Positions 8,961-16,267 of a stretch of DNA of 64,000 nt are shown here, piece by piece. The number at the start of each line of letters is the position of its first letter. Within the stretch, counting starts at the first letter, position 1. The translations under genes and the position numbers were made by a program. Source of the stretch: Pseudobutyrivibrio ruminis HUN009. Lineage in GTDB: Bacteria; Bacillota; Clostridia; Lachnospirales; Lachnospiraceae. Location of the stretch: assembly GCF_000703005.1 (NCBI RefSeq), contig NZ_JNLH01000001.1, forward strand, positions 585,501-649,500, in the 5' to 3' direction. Under the pieces are notes generated by a model. The model ran no database searches. It was given only the letters and a program-made list of their open reading frames with translations, and was not told where the DNA came from.

Positions 8961-9857
8961 TTACGTGTTTTTACACATAGTTTCTCCACTGTAATACTCT
9001 CGATACTGTTTTGGAGTCAGATAACTCAGAGAGTAGGCAGGGCGTTCTTCATTGAAGAACACTATGTAGCTGGCAATGTCTTTTTCAATAGTGGCATTGC
9101 TTGTTATATGTAGATCACTAAATATCTCTGCCTTAATCCAACCATTAATCGCTTCCATAGCAGCATTATCAGTAGGAGTTCCCGCACGGGACATAGAGTG
9201 AATTATGTTATAAAGTGGCAGTATTTCATTAAAGTTTTTAGATGCATAAACGGACCCTTGGTCGGTATGCAGAATCATCTGAAGGTCAGGGTATTGAGAT
9301 TTGATATTTATAAGCTCATTAAGGCCGCTGATATACGTTCGTCTATCTCCACGCTTTGATGACAATGAATAAGTAAGAATCTCATTGTTCCATAAATCCA
9401 TATAAAGTGTTAGCTCATAGTAAACTCCACCAAGACAGAATGCGGTCATATCGCTTACAACACATTCCATTGGACCATTGATATTCATGCCACTTAATAA
9501 AAGATTTGGAAATACTTTGTATGGATCTCCTGGCTTTTTGTATCTATAATGCTTTGCAATACTTGTTATCCCAGCCGCTTTACATATCCTGTGAGCGCGT
9601 TGATCAGACATAATGAGACCTGTATCAAGTCTTATTTTTGCATTAAGCCAACGGTATCCGTGAGATGGATACTTAGCATGATATTCTTTGAACACAAGCA
9701 TGTCACTGACAAATGATTTCATTTTGTCAGAAGGATGCTCAAGGCGCTTTTTCCACTTGTAAAAGCCACTACGGTTAACATCAAGTACCTTACATAAATG
9801 TTTTACAGGGAACTTGCCAGACAGTTCAAAAATTATTTCGTATTCTTGTTGTTTAAA
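8961..9857 (-). CDS. IS3-family transposase OrfB (DDE domain), -1 frame
   Basis: About 298 codons from the slippery site to the stop. After QQEYEIIFELSG comes the HTH_21-like region (FPVKHLCKVLDVNRSGFYKW). The rve integrase core has Asp in CVVSDMTAF, Asp in LHTDQGS and Glu in AAMEAINGW, the last two separated by 35 residues. An internal ATG at 9722 is possible, but the upstream in-frame sequence is typical OrfB, so expression as an OrfAB fusion by -1 frameshifting is expected. It catalyses cut/copy and strand transfer of the IS. Confidence 0.9.
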   Translation of the reverse strand, partial: FKQQEYEIIFELSGKFPVKHLCKVLDVNRSGFYKWKKRLEHPSDKMKSFVSDMLVFKEYHAKYPSHGYRWLNAKIRLDTGLIMSDQRAHRICKAAGITSIAKHYRYKKPGDPYKVFPNLLLSGMNINGPMECVVSDMTAFCLGGVYYELTLYMDLWNNEILTYSLSSKRGDRRTYISGLNELINIKSQYPDLQMILHTDQGSVYASKNFNEILPLYNIIHSMSRAGTPTDNAAMEAINGWIKAEIFSDLHITSNATIEKDIASYIVFFNEERPAYSLSYLTPKQYREYYSGETMCKNT

Positions 9858-10219
9858 GAAATGAACTCCTTGTCTACACCAACTCCTTTCACTTCGTATC
9901 CTTTTTTTGCTCGCAGTTCATTTGCTTTGGCTTTGATAAGTTCATCAATAAGTTCTTCTTTAGACATTGCCATATATGCATCAATATCAGCCTCTTTGGA
10001 AGAAAGCTCAGTTATATTGCTGCATTTAGATTTTTTTCCATTGATTGTTGTAGATGTAGGAACCCCAATGGATTCTTTATAAGCTCTGATGCTTGTATCC
10101 AGAAAAGTTCCTTTACAACCATATTTTTCCATTGCCTCCGCTCTGGTTAATTCATGGTTATAAATCTGGCGTCCTATGTCTAATTTTTGTTCTTTAGAGT
10201 ATCGCATATAGCACCTCAC
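9833..10219 (-). CDS. IS3-family OrfA with UUUAAAC frameshift site
   Basis: 128 aa helix-turn-helix protein; N-terminus MRCYMRYSKEQKLDIGRQIY, followed by a DNA-binding helix pair near EKYGCKGTFLDTSIRAYKES. In its zero frame the codons TTA AAC form the classic -1 slippery heptamer UUUAAAC at 9857-9851, eight codons before the stop, leading into the OrfB frame. OrfA alone normally binds terminal repeats and represses; the OrfAB fusion transposes. Confidence 0.88.
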   Translation of the reverse strand: MRCYMRYSKEQKLDIGRQIYNHELTRAEAMEKYGCKGTFLDTSIRAYKESIGVPTSTTINGKKSKCSNITELSSKEADIDAYMAMSKEELIDELIKAKANELRAKKGYEVKGVGVDKEFISLNNKNTK

Positions 10220-10514
10220 TGTCTTTGATTATGTAAACAAGAATACTTTTATAAATAGATGTTACCTTTATAAAATACAGATGTCTACATAATGCGTGTA
10301 GTGTCTACTTTTACGTTACCACTTCATTTTAAATTTCGGCGTGCTTCTTCTCCTTCTTCTAGACACGCGGATTCAGCAATCTTCCTTTTCCGCGTGCTTT
10401 TCGCCCTTCTGGAAGACACGCGCTTTCGTCGTTTTCTCTTTTCCGCGTGCTTTTCGTCCTTTTAGAAGACACGCAGATTTTCACTTTGCACTAGTCAAGC
10501 AAAAGTAGACAGGT

Positions 10515-11411
10515 TTACGTGTTTTTACACATAGTTTCTCCACTGTAATACTCTCGATACTGTTTTGGAGTCAGATAACTCAGAGAGTAGGCAGGGCGTT
10601 CTTCATTGAAGAACACTATGTAGCTGGCAATGTCTTTTTCAATAGTGGCATTGCTTGTTATATGTAGATCACTAAATATCTCTGCCTTAATCCAACCATT
10701 AATCGCTTCCATAGCAGCATTATCAGTAGGAGTTCCCGCACGGGACATAGAGTGAATTATGTTATAAAGTGGCAGTATTTCATTAAAGTTTTTAGATGCA
10801 TAAACGGACCCTTGGTCGGTATGCAGAATCATCTGAAGGTCAGGGTATTGAGATTTGATATTTATAAGCTCATTAAGGCCGCTGATATACGTTCGTCTAT
10901 CTCCACGCTTTGATGACAATGAATAAGTAAGAATCTCATTGTTCCATAAATCCATATAAAGTGTTAGCTCATAGTAAACTCCACCAAGACAGAATGCGGT
11001 CATATCGCTTACAACACATTCCATTGGACCATTGATATTCATGCCACTTAATAAAAGATTTGGAAATACTTTGTATGGATCTCCTGGCTTTTTGTATCTA
11101 TAATGCTTTGCAATACTTGTTATCCCAGCCGCTTTACATATCCTGTGAGCGCGTTGATCAGACATAATGAGACCTGTATCAAGTCTTATTTTTGCATTAA
11201 GCCAACGGTATCCGTGAGATGGATACTTAGCATGATATTCTTTGAACACAAGCATGTCACTGACAAATGATTTCATTTTGTCAGAAGGATGCTCAAGGCG
11301 CTTTTTCCACTTGTAAAAGCCACTACGGTTAACATCAAGTACCTTACATAAATGTTTTACAGGGAACTTGCCAGACAGTTCAAAAATTATTTCGTATTCT
11401 TGTTGTTTAAA
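10515..11411 (-). CDS. IS3-family transposase OrfB, copy 2
   Basis: Identical in translation to the OrfB of copy 1, with the same DD(35)E residues. Its -1 frame joins OrfA at the heptamer at 11411-11405. No lesion is visible, so this copy should be as active as the first. Confidence 0.9.
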   Translation of the reverse strand, partial: FKQQEYEIIFELSGKFPVKHLCKVLDVNRSGFYKWKKRLEHPSDKMKSFVSDMLVFKEYHAKYPSHGYRWLNAKIRLDTGLIMSDQRAHRICKAAGITSIAKHYRYKKPGDPYKVFPNLLLSGMNINGPMECVVSDMTAFCLGGVYYELTLYMDLWNNEILTYSLSSKRGDRRTYISGLNELINIKSQYPDLQMILHTDQGSVYASKNFNEILPLYNIIHSMSRAGTPTDNAAMEAINGWIKAEIFSDLHITSNATIEKDIASYIVFFNEERPAYSLSYLTPKQYREYYSGETMCKNT

Positions 11412-11773
11412 GAAATGAACTCCTTGTCTACACCAACTCCTTTCACTTCGTATCCTTTTTTTGCTCGCAGTTCATTTGCTTTGGCTTTGATAAGTTCATC
11501 AATAAGTTCTTCTTTAGACATTGCCATATATGCATCAATATCAGCCTCTTTGGAAGAAAGCTCAGTTATATTGCTGCATTTAGATTTTTTTCCATTGATT
11601 GTTGTAGATGTAGGAACCCCAATGGATTCTTTATAAGCTCTGATGCTTGTATCCAGAAAAGTTCCTTTACAACCATATTTTTCCATTGCCTCCGCTCTGG
11701 TTAATTCATGGTTATAAATCTGGCGTCCTATGTCTAATTTTTGTTCTTTAGAGTATCGCATATAGCACCTCAC
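11387..11773 (-). CDS. IS3-family OrfA, copy 2
   Basis: Identical in translation to copy 1 OrfA (128 aa, helix-turn-helix). It ends in the zero frame shortly after the UUUAAAC heptamer and overlaps the OrfB frame by 25 bp. Confidence 0.88.
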   Translation of the reverse strand: MRCYMRYSKEQKLDIGRQIYNHELTRAEAMEKYGCKGTFLDTSIRAYKESIGVPTSTTINGKKSKCSNITELSSKEADIDAYMAMSKEELIDELIKAKANELRAKKGYEVKGVGVDKEFISLNNKNTK

Positions 11774-12289
11774 TGTCTTTGATTATGTAAACAAGAATAC
11801 TTTTATAAATAGATGTTACCTTTATAAAATACAGATGTCTACATAATGCGTGTAGTGTCTACTTTTACGTTACCACTTCACTTTTTCCATTTCCGCGTGT
11901 CTCCGACTAATCCTTCGACACGCAGATTTTGCAATTCTGCACTTCTGCGTGTCTATATTTCACTGCCCCGACACGAAGATTCTACAAATCTTAAATTCTG
12001 CGTGTCGCCATTACCTCTCCCTGACACGAAGATTACGCTATACTCCGTTTCTTCGTGTCTCTAATTCACATCTCCGACACGTAAATTCTACGATTCACTA
12101 ATTCTTCGTGTCTTTTTTCTCTTTCATAGACACGAAGATTCCTGCTTCCTCAGAGTCTTCGTGTCTCTCACTTAAAAAATTGACACGAAAATCTCCAGCT
12201 GCACCGAATCTTCGTGTCTTTCGCTTTAAATCCAGACACGAAAATCTAGACTTCCGCCAACTCTTCGTGTCTCCGACCTTCCCTTGGTA

Positions 12290-12434
12290 CTGGTGGCTTC
12301 GCCACAGTCCAAGTTTCAAACCTGCTTGACCACCCTATATCAGTTGGAGGGCTAGGGTCAAGAGGCGTAGCGCCGCAGGCCTTGCTCTTGACGCTAGACC
12401 GAAGGCTGATATGCTGTGGCTAGCAGGTTGAAAC
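12290..12434 (+). repeat. Long-hairpin element L2
   Basis: 145 bp. Small hairpin GTGGC-TTC-GCCAC (12293-12305), then a long hairpin from GTTTCAAACCTGCTTGAC to the complementary GCTAGCAGGTTGAAAC. Internal stems are ATATCAG/CTGATAT and GTCAAGAG/CTCTTGAC. It begins 18 bp after the last arm of array A, while L1 ends 16 bp before the first arm, so array A is bracketed symmetrically at one spacer length. Confidence 0.75.
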
Positions 12435-12516
12435 AAACTCTTCAGGCTAGCCAGAAAACTAGAGAAAGCCTCAACCCCTTCAATTAGCCATCACAGCAGC
12501 AAAGCCTTCCCCTGGC

Positions 12517-12662
12517 ACTGGTGGCTTTGCCACAGTCCCAGTTTCAAACCTGCTTGACCACCCAATATCAGTTGGAGGGCTAGGGTCAAGAGGCGTAGCG
12601 CCGCAGGCCTTGCTCTTGACGCTAGGCCGATGGCTGATATGCTGTGGCTAGCAGGTTGAAAC
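12517..12662 (+). repeat. Long-hairpin element L3, tandem duplicate of L2
   Basis: Nearly identical to L2 and displaced by about 227 bp. The similarity continues into the flanks (TCTTCAG..CTAGCCA and CAATTAGC downstream of both), so the duplicated unit is about 227 bp and includes a less conserved tail. Confidence 0.75.
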
Positions 12663-12747
12663 AAGCTCTTCAGACTAGCCAACAAACTCAAACAAACCAC
12701 TGTCCTGCAATTAGCTTCCACATCAGCATAGCCTCTCCCCTGACAAC

Positions 12748-12769
12748 AAAAAAGCGCCCCGCAGGGCGC
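12748..12769 (-). terminator. Rho-independent terminator of the DegT-like gene
   Basis: GC-only stem GCGCCC/GGGCGC (12754-12769), with six T on the minus strand immediately after (12753-12748), 10 bp downstream of the stop at 12779. It separates the upstream operon from the L/array region. Confidence 0.85.
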
Positions 12770-12778
12770 AAGATATCA

Positions 12779-13747
12779 TTATTGAATTCCTTTTAGTAGA
12801 ATGTCTGCGATGTACTCCATATCAGCATCGTCATATGTCTGTGTGATTGGTAGTGGTACCAAATACTTGGAGAGCTTCTTTTCGAATGCGTTTGTGTCTT
12901 TGGATTCTTCAATCCATCTCCACCAACGTGGCACATAGATTTTATTTTCAACAAGCATCTCCCTGAGACCTTCCTTTTCAAACAAGAATGGGTAAACCAT
13001 AGGGGCTCCATTTTCGAGAACTGGTTTCAGCTCGTTATACTGGCCTAATAATTCATGGAGCTTGTTGAAATTAGAAATACGTTTTTCGTTTACTGATGCC
13101 AAATCGATGCCTGACATCATTGTCTCTGTCAACTTTGACATGTAGCACATTCCTTCTACATTGATGTGCTCTTCGTTTTCTTTTGACATAGCATAGGCTT
13201 CGTTTGGCCCTGCTTCTATTGCTTTCAACAAAAAGCCTGCTGCATCGGCGCTTTCCCCTGTAGGAATATCCAAACGAGGGATATCAGCGCCAACTAAGAA
13301 AGCACCATCAGCCACGCCAAAGAATTTACGACAACTGTATGCACTTAATGTTCCACGCATTGGCTCTGTAAAAAAGCCTTGAGTATTATCAAATAGGACA
13401 TGACTATGCTCTGCAATAATATCCTGCTGCATCACATGTGTCATGATGCCAAAGTAATTCGTATATACAAAGAGGGCTCTGTCATCAAATCCATCTTCAG
13501 GCTCGATAGGCATAAGCTGCTCATCAATATTATAATAACGAACTTCCACGCCGGCCTCTAAAAGACCAGCCTCTACTGTCTTACAAGTGTAGTATGGGAT
13601 GTAGCAAGTTTTGTAGTTGAATGCAAGACATGCATAGGCAATGGCATTACGACCACTGTTCAACGCTACATAGTCAAAGCCTGGGAAATAATCCGTATTA
13701 ATTTTATTGATTTCTAGTGGCAAGCATCCGCCATATTCCTTCTGCAT
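12779..13747 (-). CDS. DegT/DnrJ-like PLP-dependent protein
   Basis: 322 aa, shorter than the usual 360-400 aa of DegT/DnrJ/EryC1 sugar aminotransferases. N-terminal VALNSGRNAIAYACLAF resembles the PLP-phosphate region. A putative Schiff-base Lys is in SCRKFFGVADGAFLVG near residue 137. It probably forms an amino sugar or a related PLP-dependent product; the reduced length and divergent core leave function uncertain. Start ATG 13747 has GGAGAAAAGAT upstream. It is last in its operon, 60 bp after the Gfo/Idh/MocA gene, and ends at a clear terminator. Confidence 0.72.
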   Translation of the reverse strand: MQKEYGGCLPLEINKINTDYFPGFDYVALNSGRNAIAYACLAFNYKTCYIPYYTCKTVEAGLLEAGVEVRYYNIDEQLMPIEPEDGFDDRALFVYTNYFGIMTHVMQQDIIAEHSHVLFDNTQGFFTEPMRGTLSAYSCRKFFGVADGAFLVGADIPRLDIPTGESADAAGFLLKAIEAGPNEAYAMSKENEEHINVEGMCYMSKLTETMMSGIDLASVNEKRISNFNKLHELLGQYNELKPVLENGAPMVYPFLFEKEGLREMLVENKIYVPRWWRWIEESKDTNAFEKKLSKYLVPLPITQTYDDADMEYIADILLKGIQ

Positions 13748-13807
13748 ATCTTTTCTCCATATACAACGGAATCCAGCCTTAATAGCCGGATTCCAAAATT
13801 ATTATAA

Positions 13808-14887
13808 TTATTTGTCGAATCTTCCTACGAAGTCCATTGTGCTGCAATCCTTCATTGGGAATTCAACTGATTCTCCTGTTGCAGCTGATTTATAAATAGC
13901 AAGAACCATTTCAAGGGCGCGACGTCCTGCCTCGCCGTTTACATATGGCTCTCTGTCGTTTTCGATAGCGTCGATAACATCACGATAGAGCTTTGTATGA
14001 CCAAAGCCGTATACGTTTGGAGGAAGCTCTGAGCATTCCTTCTTAACCTGCTCTGGCTCGTCAATGTAATCTGAGAAATTCCACTCTTCAAGAAGGTTTA
14101 CAGCATCGCCGCCGGCCTTAACTGTACCCTTGTCGCCGAAGATGTAAAGTGTCTCCTCGAGGTTCTTAGGAAATACGTCTGTAGTTCCTTCGATGATACC
14201 GTAGCTACCGTTTGCAAACTGAACGAGAGCGATACCAAGGTCCTCGGCCTGGATGTAGTCGTGCTTTAATCTGTCTGTCATACCTACGACACGAACAACA
14301 TCATCACCCATCATCCAACGAAGAAGGTCGATATCGTGGATACACTGATTCATAAGTGCTCCGCCGTCCTGCTCCCATGTGCCTCTCCATGAAGCGCGGT
14401 CATAGTATTCGTGGTCACGAGCCCAGCGAATGTGAGCTGTACCGTATAAAAGACGACCAAATCTGCCCTTTTCAAGAGCTTCTCTAATCATCTGGATTGA
14501 CTTGTTAAATCTGTTCTGGTGGCAAGCACAAACCTTAACACCTTTCTTGTGTCCTGCTTCGATGATTTTATCTGCATCTGCAAGTGAAAGAGCAATTGGC
14601 TTTTCGATGATAACGTTGCAGCCAGCCTCGATACAATCGAGGGCAATCTGTGCATGCTTACCTGACTCTGTAGCGATTGCTACAAGCTCTGGCTTCATCT
14701 CCTCAAGCATCTTTTTGTAATCTGTGTATTGCTTAACATAGCTTGCATCAAGATCGAACTTCTTGATTTTATCTTCTGTGTTTTTAAGGTCAAGGTCGCA
14801 AAGTGCAACTAAATCAAGGCCTGTTTTCTGTGATGCTACTACGTGGTTTGGTGAAATACGTCCGCATCCAATAATTGCATATCTCAT
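13808..14887 (-). CDS. Gfo/Idh/MocA-family sugar oxidoreductase
   Basis: 359 aa from ATG 14887, which has a strong AGGAGG 8 nt upstream. A longer in-frame start at 14929 lies inside a dispersed hairpin element and has no binding site. NAD(P)-binding motif IIGCGRISPNH at the N-terminus, and EKPIALS (Lys of the EKP motif) near residue 93. The family oxidises or reduces a sugar or sugar-nucleotide hydroxyl. With the adjacent DegT-like protein it may make a 3-keto then 3-amino sugar; that pairing is inference. Confidence 0.87.
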   Translation of the reverse strand: MRYAIIGCGRISPNHVVASQKTGLDLVALCDLDLKNTEDKIKKFDLDASYVKQYTDYKKMLEEMKPELVAIATESGKHAQIALDCIEAGCNVIIEKPIALSLADADKIIEAGHKKGVKVCACHQNRFNKSIQMIREALEKGRFGRLLYGTAHIRWARDHEYYDRASWRGTWEQDGGALMNQCIHDIDLLRWMMGDDVVRVVGMTDRLKHDYIQAEDLGIALVQFANGSYGIIEGTTDVFPKNLEETLYIFGDKGTVKAGGDAVNLLEEWNFSDYIDEPEQVKKECSELPPNVYGFGHTKLYRDVIDAIENDREPYVNGEAGRRALEMVLAIYKSAATGESVEFPMKDCSTMDFVGRFDK

Positions 14888-14912
14888 TACTATTTCCTCC
14901 TTTATGCTGTGA

Positions 14913-15002
14913 TGATTTCTTACGCTCACAAGCCCTTGTACTCTTTTTTGAACTATGAAACGTTCTACAAAAGAGCACTAGGAGCTTGTTAGCTAGAAAT
15001 CA
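14913..15002 (+). repeat. Dispersed structured element D1
   Basis: 90 nt. Closing stem TGATTTC/GAAATCA, then a TTACGCTC-AC / TTAGCTA internal loop, stem AAGC/GCTT, then a variable stem CTCTTTT/AAAAGAG under a diverged apical loop. It is the most divergent full copy. It lies between the Wzy-like gene and the oxidoreductase. It is written in the orientation used for all D copies (GTTACGCTCTCAAGCC first). Confidence 0.75.
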
Positions 15003-15004
15003 GC

Positions 15005-16267
15005 CTAGCTTTCCTTTTTCAAAAGACTATACGATACGAGATACGTATAGTATGGTGTCATGTATTTATAGAACATATCGATGCCCAAGTCCATAAACAC
15101 AAATGAAATCATAAATGAAAATATTATCAACTTTGCCATTTTGTTTTTGGTAAAGAATGATTTAATGATTAGGTAAACTGGGAACCAGTAATACATTATA
15201 AACCCAAAGATTCCAAAAGAGAATAATAGCTCGAGGAAATTCATGTGGGTGTGAATGTTTCGGTATGCAATAACTGTTCCTTCGTTTGGTCTGTACTCTT
15301 CAAGCAATGAATATGGCATTTGCTTGAATGCATAGAAGCCGTGGCCGAAAATTGGGTGTTCCCAGAAATGCTCCTTCACCGCAGCGATAACTGCCATTCG
15401 CTGTCCTGTGCTGGTGTGCAAATCGTATTCTGTAGCGCCGATTCCTGAAAACATTTCAACGATTCTATCTCCGATGATTCCATATAACGCTGGAATCAAC
15501 ATAATAGCTGCTGAACCTGCCACAGCAATAACTACAAGGATTAGAATGTTTCTTCTAACTGTCTTTTTATCTTTTGCCGAACCGAGAAGCATAATTGCAA
15601 ATACAAGTACGATTGGAAGCACTGACGATTTTGAACCAGATGCTACAATCTGGAATATTGCGAGCAAAACTCCTGGCAAATGCTTTTTGAACTGTCTATT
15701 AATGATTACCTGATACAAAAGTGGAATCAACATAACCAATAGCAGATTTCCTGTATCAACACATGTGCCTGCTGGTGTAGCACCAACGCGGGATGTCATG
15801 CCTTCTAGCCATTCGCCCCACACCGGATCAAAGATAAGGCTTGTAATAAGCGTAGCCACTATGACGATGTTGCCGGCCCAAGAAATCACATCAAGCATAT
15901 CCTCTTTGTTGTGGAAGAGAATAATCATAATAAAAATAGCAGGAACAACTGTCAGAATGTGGTACTGACGGCTGTACATATCAGTGTAAACGCCAAGTTT
16001 GAAATGACCATATATAAATACTAGTACTGAAAAAGCTATAAGCCATACCATAGCTGGATTCAGTAAAGCCTGTTTTGTTGTATTTTTATCCTTTACAAAA
16101 AGAAGAAAACACCAGGCTGCCCCAAGAACATTTGCCACTACATTGGCAAGCACGTATTGCATTCCAAGGGCAATACCAAGGTCGCATCGAGCATACACGA
16201 TAGCAGCTACCATTATTATGGATATTAGCCTTTTATGTTTGTAAATCTTATCCATCATAATCTCCAT
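15005..16267 (-). CDS. Wzy/O-antigen-ligase-like membrane protein
   Basis: 420 aa with about 10-12 hydrophobic segments and a large extracytoplasmic loop before the last third (GMTSRVGATPAGTCVDTGN and the SGIGATEYDLHTSTGQRMAV region), the layout of O-antigen polymerases and ligases. The motif GHGFYAFKQMPYSL and the nearby HTHMNFLELLFSFG are typical of the Wzy_C family. Expected to polymerise or ligate flipped repeat units outside the membrane. ATG 16267 overlaps the upstream stop as TAATG; ATG 16255 sits better after GGAG and is an equally good start. Confidence 0.82.
   Translation of the reverse strand: MEIMMDKIYKHKRLISIIMVAAIVYARCDLGIALGMQYVLANVVANVLGAAWCFLLFVKDKNTTKQALLNPAMVWLIAFSVLVFIYGHFKLGVYTDMYSRQYHILTVVPAIFIMIILFHNKEDMLDVISWAGNIVIVATLITSLIFDPVWGEWLEGMTSRVGATPAGTCVDTGNLLLVMLIPLLYQVIINRQFKKHLPGVLLAIFQIVASGSKSSVLPIVLVFAIMLLGSAKDKKTVRRNILILVVIAVAGSAAIMLIPALYGIIGDRIVEMFSGIGATEYDLHTSTGQRMAVIAAVKEHFWEHPIFGHGFYAFKQMPYSLLEEYRPNEGTVIAYRNIHTHMNFLELLFSFGIFGFIMYYWFPVYLIIKSFFTKNKMAKLIIFSFMISFVFMDLGIDMFYKYMTPYYTYLVSYSLLKKES

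Larger units (their letters stand above)
8933..10326 (-). mobile_element. IS3-family insertion sequence, copy 1
   Basis: 1394 bp, TG...CA ends, with imperfect terminal inverted repeats sharing AAAAGTAGACA. It has a two-frame transposase with DD(35)E residues. The flanking 3-bp duplication is TTT (8930-8932 and 10327-10329). Removing the element and one duplication copy joins 8932 to 10330 and restores the 25-nt interior of array unit 3 exactly. The proteins encoded by copies 1 and 2 are identical, so duplication is recent. Confidence 0.92.
10487..11880 (-). mobile_element. IS3-family insertion sequence, copy 2
   Basis: Same length and orientation as copy 1, displaced by 1554 bp, leaving 160 bp of array between them. 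The flanking duplication is CTT (10484-10486 and 11881-11883). Excision joins 10486 to 11884 and again gives a 25-nt interior, in array unit 6. It sits 13 nt into the loop versus 15 nt for copy 1, so both insertions hit nearly the same phase of different hairpins. Confidence 0.92.
8806..12271. repeat. Array A: 13 tandem 37-bp palindromes, 53-bp period, split by two ISs
   Basis: Each unit is GACACG, 25 nt, CGTGTC, followed by a 16-nt spacer (one is 15). GACACG-type arms start at 8806, 8859, 8912 (AACACG), 10362, 10415, 10468, 11917, 11970, 12023, 12076, 12129, 12182 and 12235. Closing CGTGTC or CGTGCT arms start 31 bp after each opening arm in the uninterrupted units. Arms extend inward, GACACGAAGATT with TCTTCGTGTC on the right and GACACGCGG with CCGCGTG on the left. 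Inner positions change together in several units: CCG/CGG in unit 3, CGG/CCG in unit 4, CAGA/TCTG in unit 7, AAGA/TCTT in units 9 and 11. Spacers and loops have no shared sequence but fixed length. Short open frames across it are artefacts. Confidence 0.9.

Noticed and set aside
8806..12271. CRISPR array
   Set aside because: Spacing is regular, but the repeated parts are short palindromic arms with variable loops, spacers are only 16 nt, and no cas genes are present.
8806..12271. Integron attC array
   Set aside because: No GTTRRRY core sites, no cassettes between units and no integrase nearby.
12098..12329. Small open frames on both strands across array A
   Set aside because: They are by-products of the 53-bp periodic repeat, lack ribosome binding sites and translate to repeat-derived low-complexity peptides.
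12491..12721. 76-codon frame over L3
   Set aside because: It lies entirely in a duplicated hairpin element and has no initiation signal.
14888..14929. Upstream start for the Gfo/Idh/MocA protein
   Set aside because: The extra 14 codons fall within element D1; ATG 14887 has AGGAGG at the right distance.
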